DNA of 64,000 nt. Source: Inquilinus limosus DSM 16000. GTDB taxonomy: Bacteria > Pseudomonadota > Alphaproteobacteria > DSM-16000 > Inquilinaceae. The stretch spans positions 47,511 through 111,510 of the forward strand of contig NZ_AUHM01000030.1 of NCBI RefSeq assembly GCF_000423185.1, written 5' to 3'. The notes under the pieces are model-generated. The model worked only from the letters and a program-made list of their open reading frames with translations. It did not search any database and was not told where the DNA came from. The translations under genes were made by a program, and so were the position numbers. Numbering within the stretch: position 1 is the stretch's first letter; each line of letters opens with the position of its first letter. Shown one piece after another: positions 42,944 to 51,686 of this stretch.

Positions 42944-44602
42944 ATGGCCTCGACCGACACCGCCCTGCCCCGTCTGCGCAGCCGGCTCGCGCCGCTGCTC
43001 GGCGGGCTGCGCGTGGCCGCGGCGCTGGTCTGGCTGACGCTGCTGCTCGGCGCGCCGTCGGACCCGAACGGCTGGCAGGCCCATGGTCTCGTCTCGGTCC
43101 CGGTCGAGCTGGCGGTGCTGGTCGCGCTCCTGGCGCTGGCGCCGCCGCTGCGCCGGTCCCGGGCCCTCGCCGCCGCCCTCGGCGGCCTCGGACTGGGGCT
43201 CGCCGCGCTCAAGCTCGCCGACCTCGTCGTCCAGCTCTCCTTCGGCCGGCCGGTGAACCTCTATGTCGACCGGCTGCTGCTGGTGAACGGCCTGCACCTC
43301 GCGACCGGGGTGATCGGCGCCTTCGGCCTGATCGGCCTGACCCTCGCGGCGCTGGTCGCCGGCTGGGGCGTCTGGTGGGCGACCATGCGGTCGATCCGCG
43401 CGCTGCAGCGCGCCCTCGCGGCCTCCGCCCCCCGCCGCGCCGCCGCCGGCGGGCTGGCGGTGCTGGCGATCCTGGCCTTCGCCGTCGGCCGCGCCGTGCC
43501 CGACGCATATGGCGCGGCGCAGCCGGTCGGCGATGTCGCCAGCCACATGATCGCCGACCAGGTCGGCCGCCTGGCCTCGACCCTGGCGATGGCCGGCCGG
43601 TTCCGGGCCGAGGAGGCGGCGGACCCGCTGCTCCGTGCCCTGCCGGGAACGCCGCTGGCCGGGCTGGGCGGGGCCGACGTCGCCGTCGTCTTCATCGAAT
43701 CCTATGGCCGCAGCGCGCTGGAGGATCCGCGTTTCGACGCCGCGCCCACGGCGGCGCTGGCCGAGGCGGCGCCGAAGCTGGCCGCCGCCGGGGTCCACAC
43801 CGCCTCCGGCTGGCTGGCCTCGCCGACCCGCGGCGGCCAGTCCTGGCTGGCGCATGCGACGCTGGCGAGCGGCCTCGAGGTCGACAACCAGCTGCGCTAC
43901 GACCTGCTGGTCACCGGCAAGCGCATGACGCTGGTCCGGCTGTTCGCCGATGCCGGCTACCGCACCGCGCTGATCGCCCCCGCGATCACGCGTCCCCTGC
44001 CGGAGGCGACCCGCTTCTACGGCTTCGACCAGACGCTGTTCGCCGACGATCTCGGCTATGCCGGCCCGCCCTTCGGCTGGGTGACGATGCCGGACCAGTA
44101 CACGCTCGCCGCCTATGAGCGCTGGCGGCGGCACCAGCCGCGGCCGCTGTTCAGCGAGGTCGTGCTGGTGTCCAGCCACGCACCCTGGACCCCGGTGCCG
44201 ACCATGGTCGAGGACTGGGACAGCATCGGCGACGGCAGCCTGTACCGGACCCTGCCGGCGGGCGGCGGTACGCCCGAGGAGGTGTGGCGCGACCCGGACC
44301 GGATCCGCACCCAGTACGGCCTGTCGGTGGCCTATTCGCTGCGCGCCGTCCTGGACTACGCCGCCCGGCGGCTGGACGAGCAAACGCTGATGATCGTGCT
44401 GGGCGACCACCAGCCGGCGCCGATCGTGACCGGCCCGGGCACGCCGCGCGACGTACCGGTGCACGTCTTCAGCCGCGATCCGGATCTGGTCGCCCGGTTC
44501 CGCGACTGGGGCTTCGCCGACGGGCTGGTGCCCCCGGCCGCCGGGCCGGTGGCGCCGATGGCGGGTTTCCGGGATGCGTTCGCGCGGTCCTTCTCCCCGT
44601 AA
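42944..44602 (+). CDS. LTA synthase-like sulfatase-fold membrane protein
   Basis: Protein of 552 residues with about five N-terminal membrane helices (residues 20-190), then a periplasmic alkaline-phosphatase-superfamily domain. Metal or nucleophile candidates are Glu252 (FIESYGRS), Thr295 (SPTRGGQSW) and Asp488-His489 (LGDHQPAP). The architecture is that of LtaS and of E. coli OpgB/MdoB, which transfers phosphoglycerol to periplasmic glucans. The glucan genes lie 306 bp downstream on the same strand, so a glucan-decorating role is plausible but inferred. It could instead modify lipid A or another envelope glycan. The start at 42944 gives MASTDTALPR; the frame upstream overlaps the divergent promoter. 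Confidence 0.82.
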   Translation: MASTDTALPRLRSRLAPLLGGLRVAAALVWLTLLLGAPSDPNGWQAHGLVSVPVELAVLVALLALAPPLRRSRALAAALGGLGLGLAALKLADLVVQLSFGRPVNLYVDRLLLVNGLHLATGVIGAFGLIGLTLAALVAGWGVWWATMRSIRALQRALAASAPRRAAAGGLAVLAILAFAVGRAVPDAYGAAQPVGDVASHMIADQVGRLASTLAMAGRFRAEEAADPLLRALPGTPLAGLGGADVAVVFIESYGRSALEDPRFDAAPTAALAEAAPKLAAAGVHTASGWLASPTRGGQSWLAHATLASGLEVDNQLRYDLLVTGKRMTLVRLFADAGYRTALIAPAITRPLPEATRFYGFDQTLFADDLGYAGPPFGWVTMPDQYTLAAYERWRRHQPRPLFSEVVLVSSHAPWTPVPTMVEDWDSIGDGSLYRTLPAGGGTPEEVWRDPDRIRTQYGLSVAYSLRAVLDYAARRLDEQTLMIVLGDHQPAPIVTGPGTPRDVPVHVFSRDPDLVARFRDWGFADGLVPPAAGPVAPMAGFRDAFARSFSP

Positions 44603-44908
44603 AAGCGAGTCATTGTCGCGTGTCAATCTGTGAAAGTGCAGGGCAGCACCGGCCGAAGCGCTTGGATTCGCCCGCTTCTGCGCGGTTTGCGAAGCGGTTA
44701 GGGTAACATCGGAACAAATTCACGAAGGTTGCGTTGATCGGACGGCTTCGGCCTGCGGCAGAAGTGCCGCACGTCGGGACCGGGTTGTGGTGGCTTGGCC
44801 GTGCGCGGCGCGACCCGGTGCCGCGTGCGGTGGTCTTTGTCCAGGAACCGCCACAATCACGATCGAAGGTACCGGGATGTTGCGGTGCAAAAAGCCGGTG
44901 GTGGTAAC
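44603..44908. other. 306-bp leader of the glucan operon
   Basis: No gene is supported. The region holds a TTGCGAAGCGG-containing AT-richer stretch around 44690-44730 that may include the promoter, and runs GC-rich up to the GTG start. No clear operator was found. Confidence 0.5.
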
Positions 44909-46468
44909 GTGGGGCTGACCAGACGCCAGATCTTGATGGGAACGACCGCGCTCGCGGCGTCTTCGCTGTTCGGAACCGCACGGCCCGTTCTCGCCGCCCC
45001 CAGCCTGGGCGAGGCCACGCCGTTCAGCATGACCTGGCTGATCGACCGGGCCAAGACCGTGTCGCAGGCCCCGTTCGTGCCGATGGACGAGAACCTGCCG
45101 GCGGAGATCACCCAGCTCAGCTACGACCAGCTTCGCGCCATCCGCTTCCTGCCGGAGCAGGCGCTGTGGAAGCCCGAGAACCTGCCGTTCCAGATGCAGT
45201 TTTTCCATCTGGGCGCCTATTACGACAAGCCGGTCCACATTTTCCAGGTCGACGGCTACCAGGCGCGGGAGGTGCTGTACCGCCAGGACCTGTTCGACCT
45301 GGGCGGCACCAAGTTCCCGGAGACGCCGCCCGACCATCTCGGCTACGCCGGCTTCCGGATCCACAACGCGATCAACCGGCCGGAGTTCCTGGACGAGATC
45401 GCGGTGTTCCTGGGCGCCAGCTACTTCCGCTGCCTCGGCCGCAAGAACATCTACGGCCTGTCGGCCCGTGGCCTGGCGATCGACACCGGATCGACCCGCG
45501 GCGAGGAGTTCCCGTATTTCCGCCAGTTCTGGGTCGAGACGCCGGCGCCGGACGCGAAGCAGATCCGGCTCTACGCCCTGCTCGACAGCCCGGGCGTGAC
45601 CGGCGCCTACAGCTTCCTGATCAAGCCGGGCGAGATCACCACGGTCGACATCGAGGCGACGCTCTACCCCCGCCACCCGATCGAGAAGTTCGGCATCGCA
45701 CCGCTGACCAGCATGTTCCTGTTCGGGCCGCAGGACCACCGCAGCTTCGACGACTTCCGGCCGGAGGTGCACGACAGCGACGGGCTGTCGATGTGGAGCG
45801 GGGCCGGCGAGTGGATCTGGCGGCCGCTGCGCAACCCGTCGCGCCTGCTGATCAGCTCCTTCATGGACGAGAACCCGCGCGGTTTCGGGCTGATGCAGCG
45901 CCAGCGCTCCTACAGCGCCTATCAGGACCTGGAGGCGATGTATGAGCGTCGGCCGAGCCTGTGGGTCGAGCCGCTGAGCGGCTGGGGCCCGGGCGTGGTG
46001 CAGCTGGTCGAGATCCCGACCGACCGCGAGATCCACGACAACATCGTCGCCTTCTGGGTGCCGAAGCAGCCGGTCGATGCAGGCCAGGAATGGAAGCTGT
46101 CCTACCGGCTGCACTGGGGCATGAACCCGCCGGTCAGCAGCGACCGCGGCGCCGTGGTGTCGACCCGCACCGGCGCCGGCGGCGTGTCCGGCAGCGACAG
46201 CAAGACCAGCGACACCCGCAAGTTCGTCATCGACTTCCGGGGCGGCGCGCTTGACTCTTTGCCGCAGGACGCGTCATTGGAGGCCGTGGTCACGGCTTCC
46301 GCGGGGGAAATCCAGTTTCCCGTCGCGCAGCGGAATCCGGAGATCGGCGGTTGGCGGGCCTTCTTCGACCTGAAGCCCGCCGGCGACGATCCCGCCGAGC
46401 TTCGGTGCTTCTTACGGCAGGGCAGCGATGCCCTGACCGAAACATGGAGTTTCCAATGGACGCCTTGA
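44909..46468 (+). CDS. opgG: Periplasmic glucan biosynthesis protein, OpgG/OpgD family
   Basis: Protein of about 519 residues in the MdoG/OpgD family, which acts in the periplasm on the beta-1,2-glucan backbone (branching or chain processing). The N-terminus carries a Tat signal: TRRQILMG, then the hydrophobic TTALAASSLFG. This favours OpgD-like export over the Sec-exported OpgG. There is no ATG at the expected start. GTG at 44909 gives a short Tat leader and GTG at 44885 adds eight residues; the first is preferred, with moderate confidence. The core DLFDLGGTKFPETPPDHLGYAGFRIH and C-terminal beta-sandwich are complete. It overlaps the next small gene by 13 bp. Confidence 0.88.
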   Translation: MGLTRRQILMGTTALAASSLFGTARPVLAAPSLGEATPFSMTWLIDRAKTVSQAPFVPMDENLPAEITQLSYDQLRAIRFLPEQALWKPENLPFQMQFFHLGAYYDKPVHIFQVDGYQAREVLYRQDLFDLGGTKFPETPPDHLGYAGFRIHNAINRPEFLDEIAVFLGASYFRCLGRKNIYGLSARGLAIDTGSTRGEEFPYFRQFWVETPAPDAKQIRLYALLDSPGVTGAYSFLIKPGEITTVDIEATLYPRHPIEKFGIAPLTSMFLFGPQDHRSFDDFRPEVHDSDGLSMWSGAGEWIWRPLRNPSRLLISSFMDENPRGFGLMQRQRSYSAYQDLEAMYERRPSLWVEPLSGWGPGVVQLVEIPTDREIHDNIVAFWVPKQPVDAGQEWKLSYRLHWGMNPPVSSDRGAVVSTRTGAGGVSGSDSKTSDTRKFVIDFRGGALDSLPQDASLEAVVTASAGEIQFPVAQRNPEIGGWRAFFDLKPAGDDPAELRCFLRQGSDALTETWSFQWTP

Positions 46469-46953
46469 CGACGCATCGGAATCGTCCCATGTCCCAGGTC
46501 GGGTTGCAAACCCCGGTCAACATCAACATGCCCGACAACGTCATCGCCTTCTTCCAGGGTCTCGGCTTCACCGACCCGGCCGCGCTCTCCGGTGCGATCG
46601 AGACGGCGTTCTGCGACGTCGACCCGTCGACAATGCCGGCCCAGGCGCTGCTGGAGCATGCGCGCCGGCGGACCGCCGACTGGTTCGCCGTGGTGCTGAA
46701 CCGCAACGAGAAGAGCGACGACGCCATCCTGACCATCGGCCGGGCCGCCTATCTGCTGACCGACGCCGCCCGCCGCTGGCCCGAGCACTTCCTGTCCGAA
46801 GACCCCCTGCCCCAGGCCATGGAGCAGGCGCTGCGCCGGGTGTCGCCGGTGCCGGTGCCGCGCTCCAAGCCGACGCCGATGCTGGACCAGCCGCTCGACC
46901 CGATCTGGGCCGGCTGGTGGTCGCCCGAAGCCGCCGAACGGCGTCCGGCCTGA
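46456..46953 (+). CDS. Small conserved protein between opgG/D and opgH
   Basis: Protein of 165 residues without a signal peptide or membrane segment. It is mostly helical (PDNVIAFFQGLGFTDPAALSGAIE, then EHARRRTADWFAVVLNRNE) with a Pro/Trp-rich C-terminus (DPIWAGWWSPEAAERRPA). I do not recognise a family. The ATG at 46456 is preceded by GGAG seven bases upstream, and the gene overlaps opgG/D by 13 bp, so it is coupled. It ends 26 bp before opgH. The position suggests an accessory factor of glucan synthesis, perhaps cytosolic. Confidence 0.75.
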   Translation: MDALTTHRNRPMSQVGLQTPVNINMPDNVIAFFQGLGFTDPAALSGAIETAFCDVDPSTMPAQALLEHARRRTADWFAVVLNRNEKSDDAILTIGRAAYLLTDAARRWPEHFLSEDPLPQAMEQALRRVSPVPVPRSKPTPMLDQPLDPIWAGWWSPEAAERRPA

Positions 46954-46979
46954 CGGAAGAAAGGCGTCCGACCTAACCG

Positions 46980-49061
46980 ATGACCGGACTCGAAGCGGCG
47001 TCCTACGCCTCCGCGGCTCGTTGGCGCCGCCTTGCGGTCTTCGGCGCGACCGGGCTCTCGACGATCGCGGCCGCCTTCGCGCTCTACCGTTTCCTGTCTG
47101 TCGGCGGCGTCACCGGGCTGGAGCTGGCCCTGGTGGTGATGTTCGCCATCAACTTCTCCTGGATCGCGCTGTCCTTCTGGACCGCGCTGCCCGGCTTCCT
47201 GACGCTGCTGCTGCGCTGGGGCCAGCCCGGCCTGGTCTGGCCGCAAGGGGCCGAGGCGGTGGCGCCGCTGAAGAGCCGCACCGCCGTGCTGATGCCGGTC
47301 TACAATGAGGACACGACCGGCATCTACGCCAACCTGCAGGCGATCCACGACAGCCTGGCACGGACCGGGCATCTCGACGCCTTCGACATCTTCATCCTGA
47401 GCGACAGCACCAACCCCGACGTCTGGGTGGCGGAGGAGATCGGCTGGAGCGCGCTGTGCCGCCGCACCGAAGGCAGCGGCCGCATCTTCTACCGCAAGCG
47501 CCGGCACAACGTCGCCAAGAAGGCCGGCAACATCGCCGATTTCTGCACCCGCTGGGGCGCCCGCTACGACTTCATGGTGGTGCTGGACGCCGACAGCCTG
47601 ATGGCCGGCGACACGCTGGTCACCATGGCCCGGCTGATGCAGGCCAATCCGCGCGCCGGCATCATCCAGGCGCCGCCGCTGGTGGTGAACCGCAACACGC
47701 TGTGGGCCCGGATGCAGCAGTTCGCCGGGCGCCTCTACGGCCCGATCGTCAGCGCCGGCCTGGCCTTCTGGCAGCTCGGCGACGGCAACTACTGGGGCCA
47801 CAACGCGATCATCCGCACCCGCGCCTTCATCGAGAGCTGCGGCCTGCCGATCCTGTCGGGCCGGCCGCCCTTCGGCGGCCACATCCTGTCGCACGACTTC
47901 GTCGAGGCGGCGCTGATCCGGCGCAACGGCTGGACGGCCTGGCTGGTGCCGGAGCTGGGCGGCAGCTACGAGGAATGCCCGCCGACGATGATCGACCACG
48001 CCAAGCGCGACCGGCGCTGGTGCCAGGGCAACATGCAGCATCTGCGCGTGCTGGTGGCGCGCGGCCTGCACCCGCTGTCGCGCCAGCACATGGCGATGGG
48101 GGTGATGAGCTACGTCTCCTCGCCCCTGTGGCTGGTCTTCATCTGCGTCGGCATGCTGACGGCGCTGGAGCACAAGCTGGAGATACCGGTCTATTTCCCG
48201 ACGGCCGAGTCGCTGTTCCCGGTCTGGCCGGTGCAGGACCAAACGCTGGCGGTGCGCCTCCTGGTGATCTCCTTCGGCATGCTGCTGGCGCCGAAGATCT
48301 TCGGCTGGCTGCTGCTGCTGTTCGACCGGAAGCTGGCGGCCGGCTACGGCGGCGCCTTCCGGGCGCTGGTGAGCCTGCTGTTCGAGACCTTCTTCTCGGT
48401 CTTCCAGGCGCCGGTGATGATGCTGTTCCACTCCAGCTTCGTGCTGCAGGCGTTCCTCGGCCGGGATTCCGGCTGGGGCACGCAGTCGCGCGACGACCGC
48501 GGCACCACCTGGGGCGACGCGGTGCAGATGCATCGCGGCCACACCATCTTCGGCGTGGTGCTGGGCGTGGTGGCGCTGTGGATCTCGCCCTCGATGCTGG
48601 CCTGGCTGTCACCGCTGGTGATCGGCCTGCTGCTGTCGATCCCGCTGTCGGTGATCACCTCGCGCCATTCCGCCGGCGTCTGGGCCCGGAAGCTGGGCCT
48701 GCTGGTCACGCCGGAGGAGCGGCAGAAGCCGCAGATCGTAGTCGAGGCGGCGGCGCTCGGCGAGCAGCTGGCCGCGACCACCAAGCCGGTGGAGGATGGG
48801 CTGGCCATGGTGGTTCGCGACCCGCTGGCCAACGCCATCCACATGACGCTGCTGACCGGGTCGCCCGAAGCTGGGCGCGAGGACCCGAAGGCGGTCGACG
48901 CGGCGCGCCGCAAGCTGACCGCCGGCGGCCCCGGCACGCTGAACACCGGCGCCCTCAGCCGCGACGAGAAGGTCGCGCTGCTGTTCGACCCCCGGTCCCT
49001 GAGCGAGCTGCACCTGACCGCCCTGGCCGGCGGCCGCCTGCAGGCCGCACCGCGCGGCTGA
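46980..49061 (+). CDS. opgH: Glucan glucosyltransferase OpgH/MdoH
   Basis: Inner-membrane GT2 glucosyltransferase of 693 residues, shorter than E. coli OpgH (847) mainly at the N-terminus. It uses UDP-glucose to make the beta-1,2-linked backbone and export it. The GT2 core has VYNEDTTG (about 106-113), the nucleotide-binding DAD (203-205), an acidic HDFVEAALI (about 303) and the acceptor-binding RRWCQGN (345-351). About six to eight helices flank the core. The C-terminal 120 residues form a soluble tail. It completes the opgG/D-small protein-opgH operon and converges on the DUF2264 gene with a 12-bp gap. Confidence 0.92.
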   Translation: MTGLEAASYASAARWRRLAVFGATGLSTIAAAFALYRFLSVGGVTGLELALVVMFAINFSWIALSFWTALPGFLTLLLRWGQPGLVWPQGAEAVAPLKSRTAVLMPVYNEDTTGIYANLQAIHDSLARTGHLDAFDIFILSDSTNPDVWVAEEIGWSALCRRTEGSGRIFYRKRRHNVAKKAGNIADFCTRWGARYDFMVVLDADSLMAGDTLVTMARLMQANPRAGIIQAPPLVVNRNTLWARMQQFAGRLYGPIVSAGLAFWQLGDGNYWGHNAIIRTRAFIESCGLPILSGRPPFGGHILSHDFVEAALIRRNGWTAWLVPELGGSYEECPPTMIDHAKRDRRWCQGNMQHLRVLVARGLHPLSRQHMAMGVMSYVSSPLWLVFICVGMLTALEHKLEIPVYFPTAESLFPVWPVQDQTLAVRLLVISFGMLLAPKIFGWLLLLFDRKLAAGYGGAFRALVSLLFETFFSVFQAPVMMLFHSSFVLQAFLGRDSGWGTQSRDDRGTTWGDAVQMHRGHTIFGVVLGVVALWISPSMLAWLSPLVIGLLLSIPLSVITSRHSAGVWARKLGLLVTPEERQKPQIVVEAAALGEQLAATTKPVEDGLAMVVRDPLANAIHMTLLTGSPEAGREDPKAVDAARRKLTAGGPGTLNTGALSRDEKVALLFDPRSLSELHLTALAGGRLQAAPRG

Positions 49062-49073
49062 GGCGGCCCGGCC

Positions 49074-50975
49074 TCACTCCCACTCCGCGACCGGCCGGCG
49101 GCGGATCTCCAGGCTGCGGGGAACGGTCACCCAGTCGAGGATCGCGGCGTTCCAGCCCGCGGCCTCGGCGATCGAGCGCAGGTCGTCGGCCGAGGGCAGC
49201 GACGCCGGCAGCGCCTCCGGATCCAGGCCCCAGGACGGCCGGACCAGGGAGACCAGCAGCGTCTCGCCGGCGCCGATGCGGCCAACCAGGGCCGGCACCG
49301 AGGCCTGCGGGAAGACCAGATGGGTGTTCGGCGCCACATCCGCCTCGACCGCGCGGCGCAGCCCGCCGAGGTCGGCCAGGCTGGAGGCGTGGCCGTCGGC
49401 GACCGCCAGGGTCAGGCCCTGCGGCCCCGCCTCCCGCGTCTCGAACGCCTGCTTCAGCTTGCCCCGCGTGCGGCTGTGCGCCGGCACGGCATGGCCGGTC
49501 TCGATCACCGCCAGCGGCGCGTCGGACGCGATGCGGTGCAGCCGCGCCTCCCAGTCGCCGGCGAAGGCCTGCAGCGTCGTCACCCGCACCCCGGCGATAG
49601 GCTGCCAGACGGTCTCGATCCAGCCGTCGCCGACCCGGGAGGCGGTGAGCGCGCCGCGGGCCCGGAACTCCTGCCCATCGCGGCTGACGGCCAGGATGTT
49701 GTCGCCGCAGAAGCCGAGCTGCAGCCAGCGGTCGGCCTCCACCGCCAAGCCCCAGCGCGAGGAGTAGGCCAGCTTGCCGTATTTGTCGGTCGACCCGCGC
49801 ATCTCGGTGCGCACCGGGCCGGCCGGCAGGGCCACCACATCGCCCTGGCTGCGCCGCACCAGCATGGAGGCGCCGCGCAGCGTCGTGGTGCCGTCCGGCG
49901 CGTCCAGCGCCTCCTCCCGCGCCGTCCAGAAGGGATGGCTGTTCGGCAGAGCCAGCGGCAGGAAGGCCTTGAACGCCCAGTAGGGCGAGCCGGGGGAGTT
50001 GTACTCCTCGCTCATGAAGTAATTGGGCCAGCGATAGCCGACCGGCAGGCGGCCGGCGGCGTCGAAGATCGGCTGCCGCATCCACCAGCGGATCTGCCGG
50101 GCCCATAGGCCGCGGATCTGGCCCCAGGGCAGCGCCTCGACCCCTGCATAGGCCAGCGCGCCCCAGAACCCGGCCATGGCGAAGCGGTAGGTCAGCGACC
50201 GGCCGATGGCCAGCGCCGCGCCGTCGGCCCCGAACCAGTGGCGGAAGCCCTGGGCGAAGGCGGCGGCGCGATCCTTGTAGGCCTGGGCTCGCGCCGGATC
50301 CCGCTCCGCCCGATGGGCGGCGTAGATCAGGCCGTAGAAATGCAGCGCGAAGCCGTTGTAGTGGTCGATCCAGCCGCCGGCGCCGTCGCCGTACCAGCCC
50401 TCGGCGCCGATGAACTCGTCGATCCGGGCCAAGTGCCTGTCGCGCGAGGCGGTGTCGATCGCCTCCCCGACCCGCTGCAGCCCCAGCCCGGCCATCACCG
50501 GGAAGAAGTGCCAGTTGTTGTCGGCCATCTCGACCGACTGGACGCCGCCGAGCCAGGCCGCGGCGCGCCGCTTCGCAGCTTCCGGCAGCGGGTCCCACAG
50601 CTGGTCCGGCGCCAGCGCCAGGGCGAAGCCCAGCGCCGCCATCTCGACCGAGCGCTGGTCGAGATCCGTCACCGCCTCCCAGTATTCCGGGTGGTTCGGA
50701 TCGGTGCCGCTGGCGAGACCCTCGCGGAACCTGTCCCAGAAGTCGAAGCCGCCGCCGCCGGCATGCAGCGGCGCCAAGCCCCAGAGCGGCCTCGCATAGC
50801 CCTCGAACCACTGCGCCTTGCGGTTGAAATGCGCGGAATCGAGCCCGAGGCGGATCTGCGCCCGGCCCGGGCTGAAGCCGGATTCCAGCGGCGCGGTCAG
50901 GTCGCGCAGCAGGCGCTGCGCATCGGCGCGGGTGGCCAGCGGATTGGCGCGGACGCGTTCGGAAATATCGGTCAT
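49074..50975 (-). CDS. DUF2264 family protein, probable carbohydrate-active enzyme
   Basis: Protein of 633 residues without a signal peptide. The N-terminal two thirds form the DUF2264 alpha-toroid-like domain (FNRKAQWFEGYARPLWGL near 50-67, NNWHFFPVMAGLG near 152-164, GWYGDGAGGWIDHYNG near 195-210). The C-terminal third is beta-rich. The layout resembles heparinase/unsaturated glucuronyl hydrolase-type enzymes, but the activity is unproven. It overlaps the ThuA gene by 4 bp and lies downstream of a sugar-binding protein, which points to the breakdown of a plant or microbial oligosaccharide. Confidence 0.85.
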   Translation of the reverse strand: MTDISERVRANPLATRADAQRLLRDLTAPLESGFSPGRAQIRLGLDSAHFNRKAQWFEGYARPLWGLAPLHAGGGGFDFWDRFREGLASGTDPNHPEYWEAVTDLDQRSVEMAALGFALALAPDQLWDPLPEAAKRRAAAWLGGVQSVEMADNNWHFFPVMAGLGLQRVGEAIDTASRDRHLARIDEFIGAEGWYGDGAGGWIDHYNGFALHFYGLIYAAHRAERDPARAQAYKDRAAAFAQGFRHWFGADGAALAIGRSLTYRFAMAGFWGALAYAGVEALPWGQIRGLWARQIRWWMRQPIFDAAGRLPVGYRWPNYFMSEEYNSPGSPYWAFKAFLPLALPNSHPFWTAREEALDAPDGTTTLRGASMLVRRSQGDVVALPAGPVRTEMRGSTDKYGKLAYSSRWGLAVEADRWLQLGFCGDNILAVSRDGQEFRARGALTASRVGDGWIETVWQPIAGVRVTTLQAFAGDWEARLHRIASDAPLAVIETGHAVPAHSRTRGKLKQAFETREAGPQGLTLAVADGHASSLADLGGLRRAVEADVAPNTHLVFPQASVPALVGRIGAGETLLVSLVRPSWGLDPEALPASLPSADDLRSIAEAAGWNAAILDWVTVPRSLEIRRRPVAEWE

Positions 50976-51613
50976 CGGGAAGCCCAGAGCAGGCCGCGGC
51001 GCAGGATCTCGCGCATCTGCGGATGGTCGAACTCGCGCACCACATGGCCGAGCGCGGTGTAGAACACCCGCCCGGCGCCGTAGCGCTTCTTGTACACGAC
51101 CGGCATGGTGACGCCGTCGATCCAGGGCGCGTGCTGGCCCGAGAAGGTGGTGGTGGCCAGCACCTCCACCGCCGGATCGACATGCAGGTAGTACTGCTCC
51201 GACCGGTAGTCGAAGTCGCCGATCCCTTCCATGATCGGGTCGTCCGGCCGGATGACGTTGACCCGGAACGGGATGATGCCGCCGGGATGCGCCACCCATT
51301 GGCAGCCGGCCATGAAATGGAAGGCCACCGCCTCGCGGAACGACCCGGCGAGGCCGCCGTGATAACCGGCGATCCCGGCCCCGCCCTCGACCGCCGCCAG
51401 CAGGTTGTCCAGCGGCTCCTTGGCGATGGCGGCGCGGGTGATCACCGGCACGATCAGGTCCATGTCGCGCAGGGCCGAATCGGCGAAGGCGCCGATATCG
51501 CCCTCGACCCGGACTTCGAAACCCTCGTCCCGCAGCATCGCGGCGACATAGGCGGCCCCCGGCTCCGGCTCGTGCCCGTCCCAGCCGCCCCAGACGATCA
51601 TGGCGCGTTTCAT
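50972..51613 (-). CDS. ThuA-domain protein (trehalose-utilisation type)
   Basis: Protein of 213 residues with the ThuA glutamine-amidotransferase-like fold: WGGWDGHEP (about 8-16), GGAGIAGYHGGLAGSF (about 77-92) and the C-terminal GAGRVFYTALGH (about 178-189). ThuA of Rhizobium takes part in trehalose/maltitol/sucrose use, with ThuB as an oxidoreductase; the fold's role is not settled. Here it sits between a sugar-binding protein gene (73 bp upstream) and DUF2264 (overlapping). Confidence 0.9.
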   Translation of the reverse strand: MKRAMIVWGGWDGHEPEPGAAYVAAMLRDEGFEVRVEGDIGAFADSALRDMDLIVPVITRAAIAKEPLDNLLAAVEGGAGIAGYHGGLAGSFREAVAFHFMAGCQWVAHPGGIIPFRVNVIRPDDPIMEGIGDFDYRSEQYYLHVDPAVEVLATTTFSGQHAPWIDGVTMPVVYKKRYGAGRVFYTALGHVVREFDHPQMREILRRGLLWASR

Positions 51614-51686
51614 CGCGATCCCCTTCGCTCCCGGCCGGGCGGCACGATCGCGCGACCGATCATGCCGCCCTCACCCATTCGTCCGC

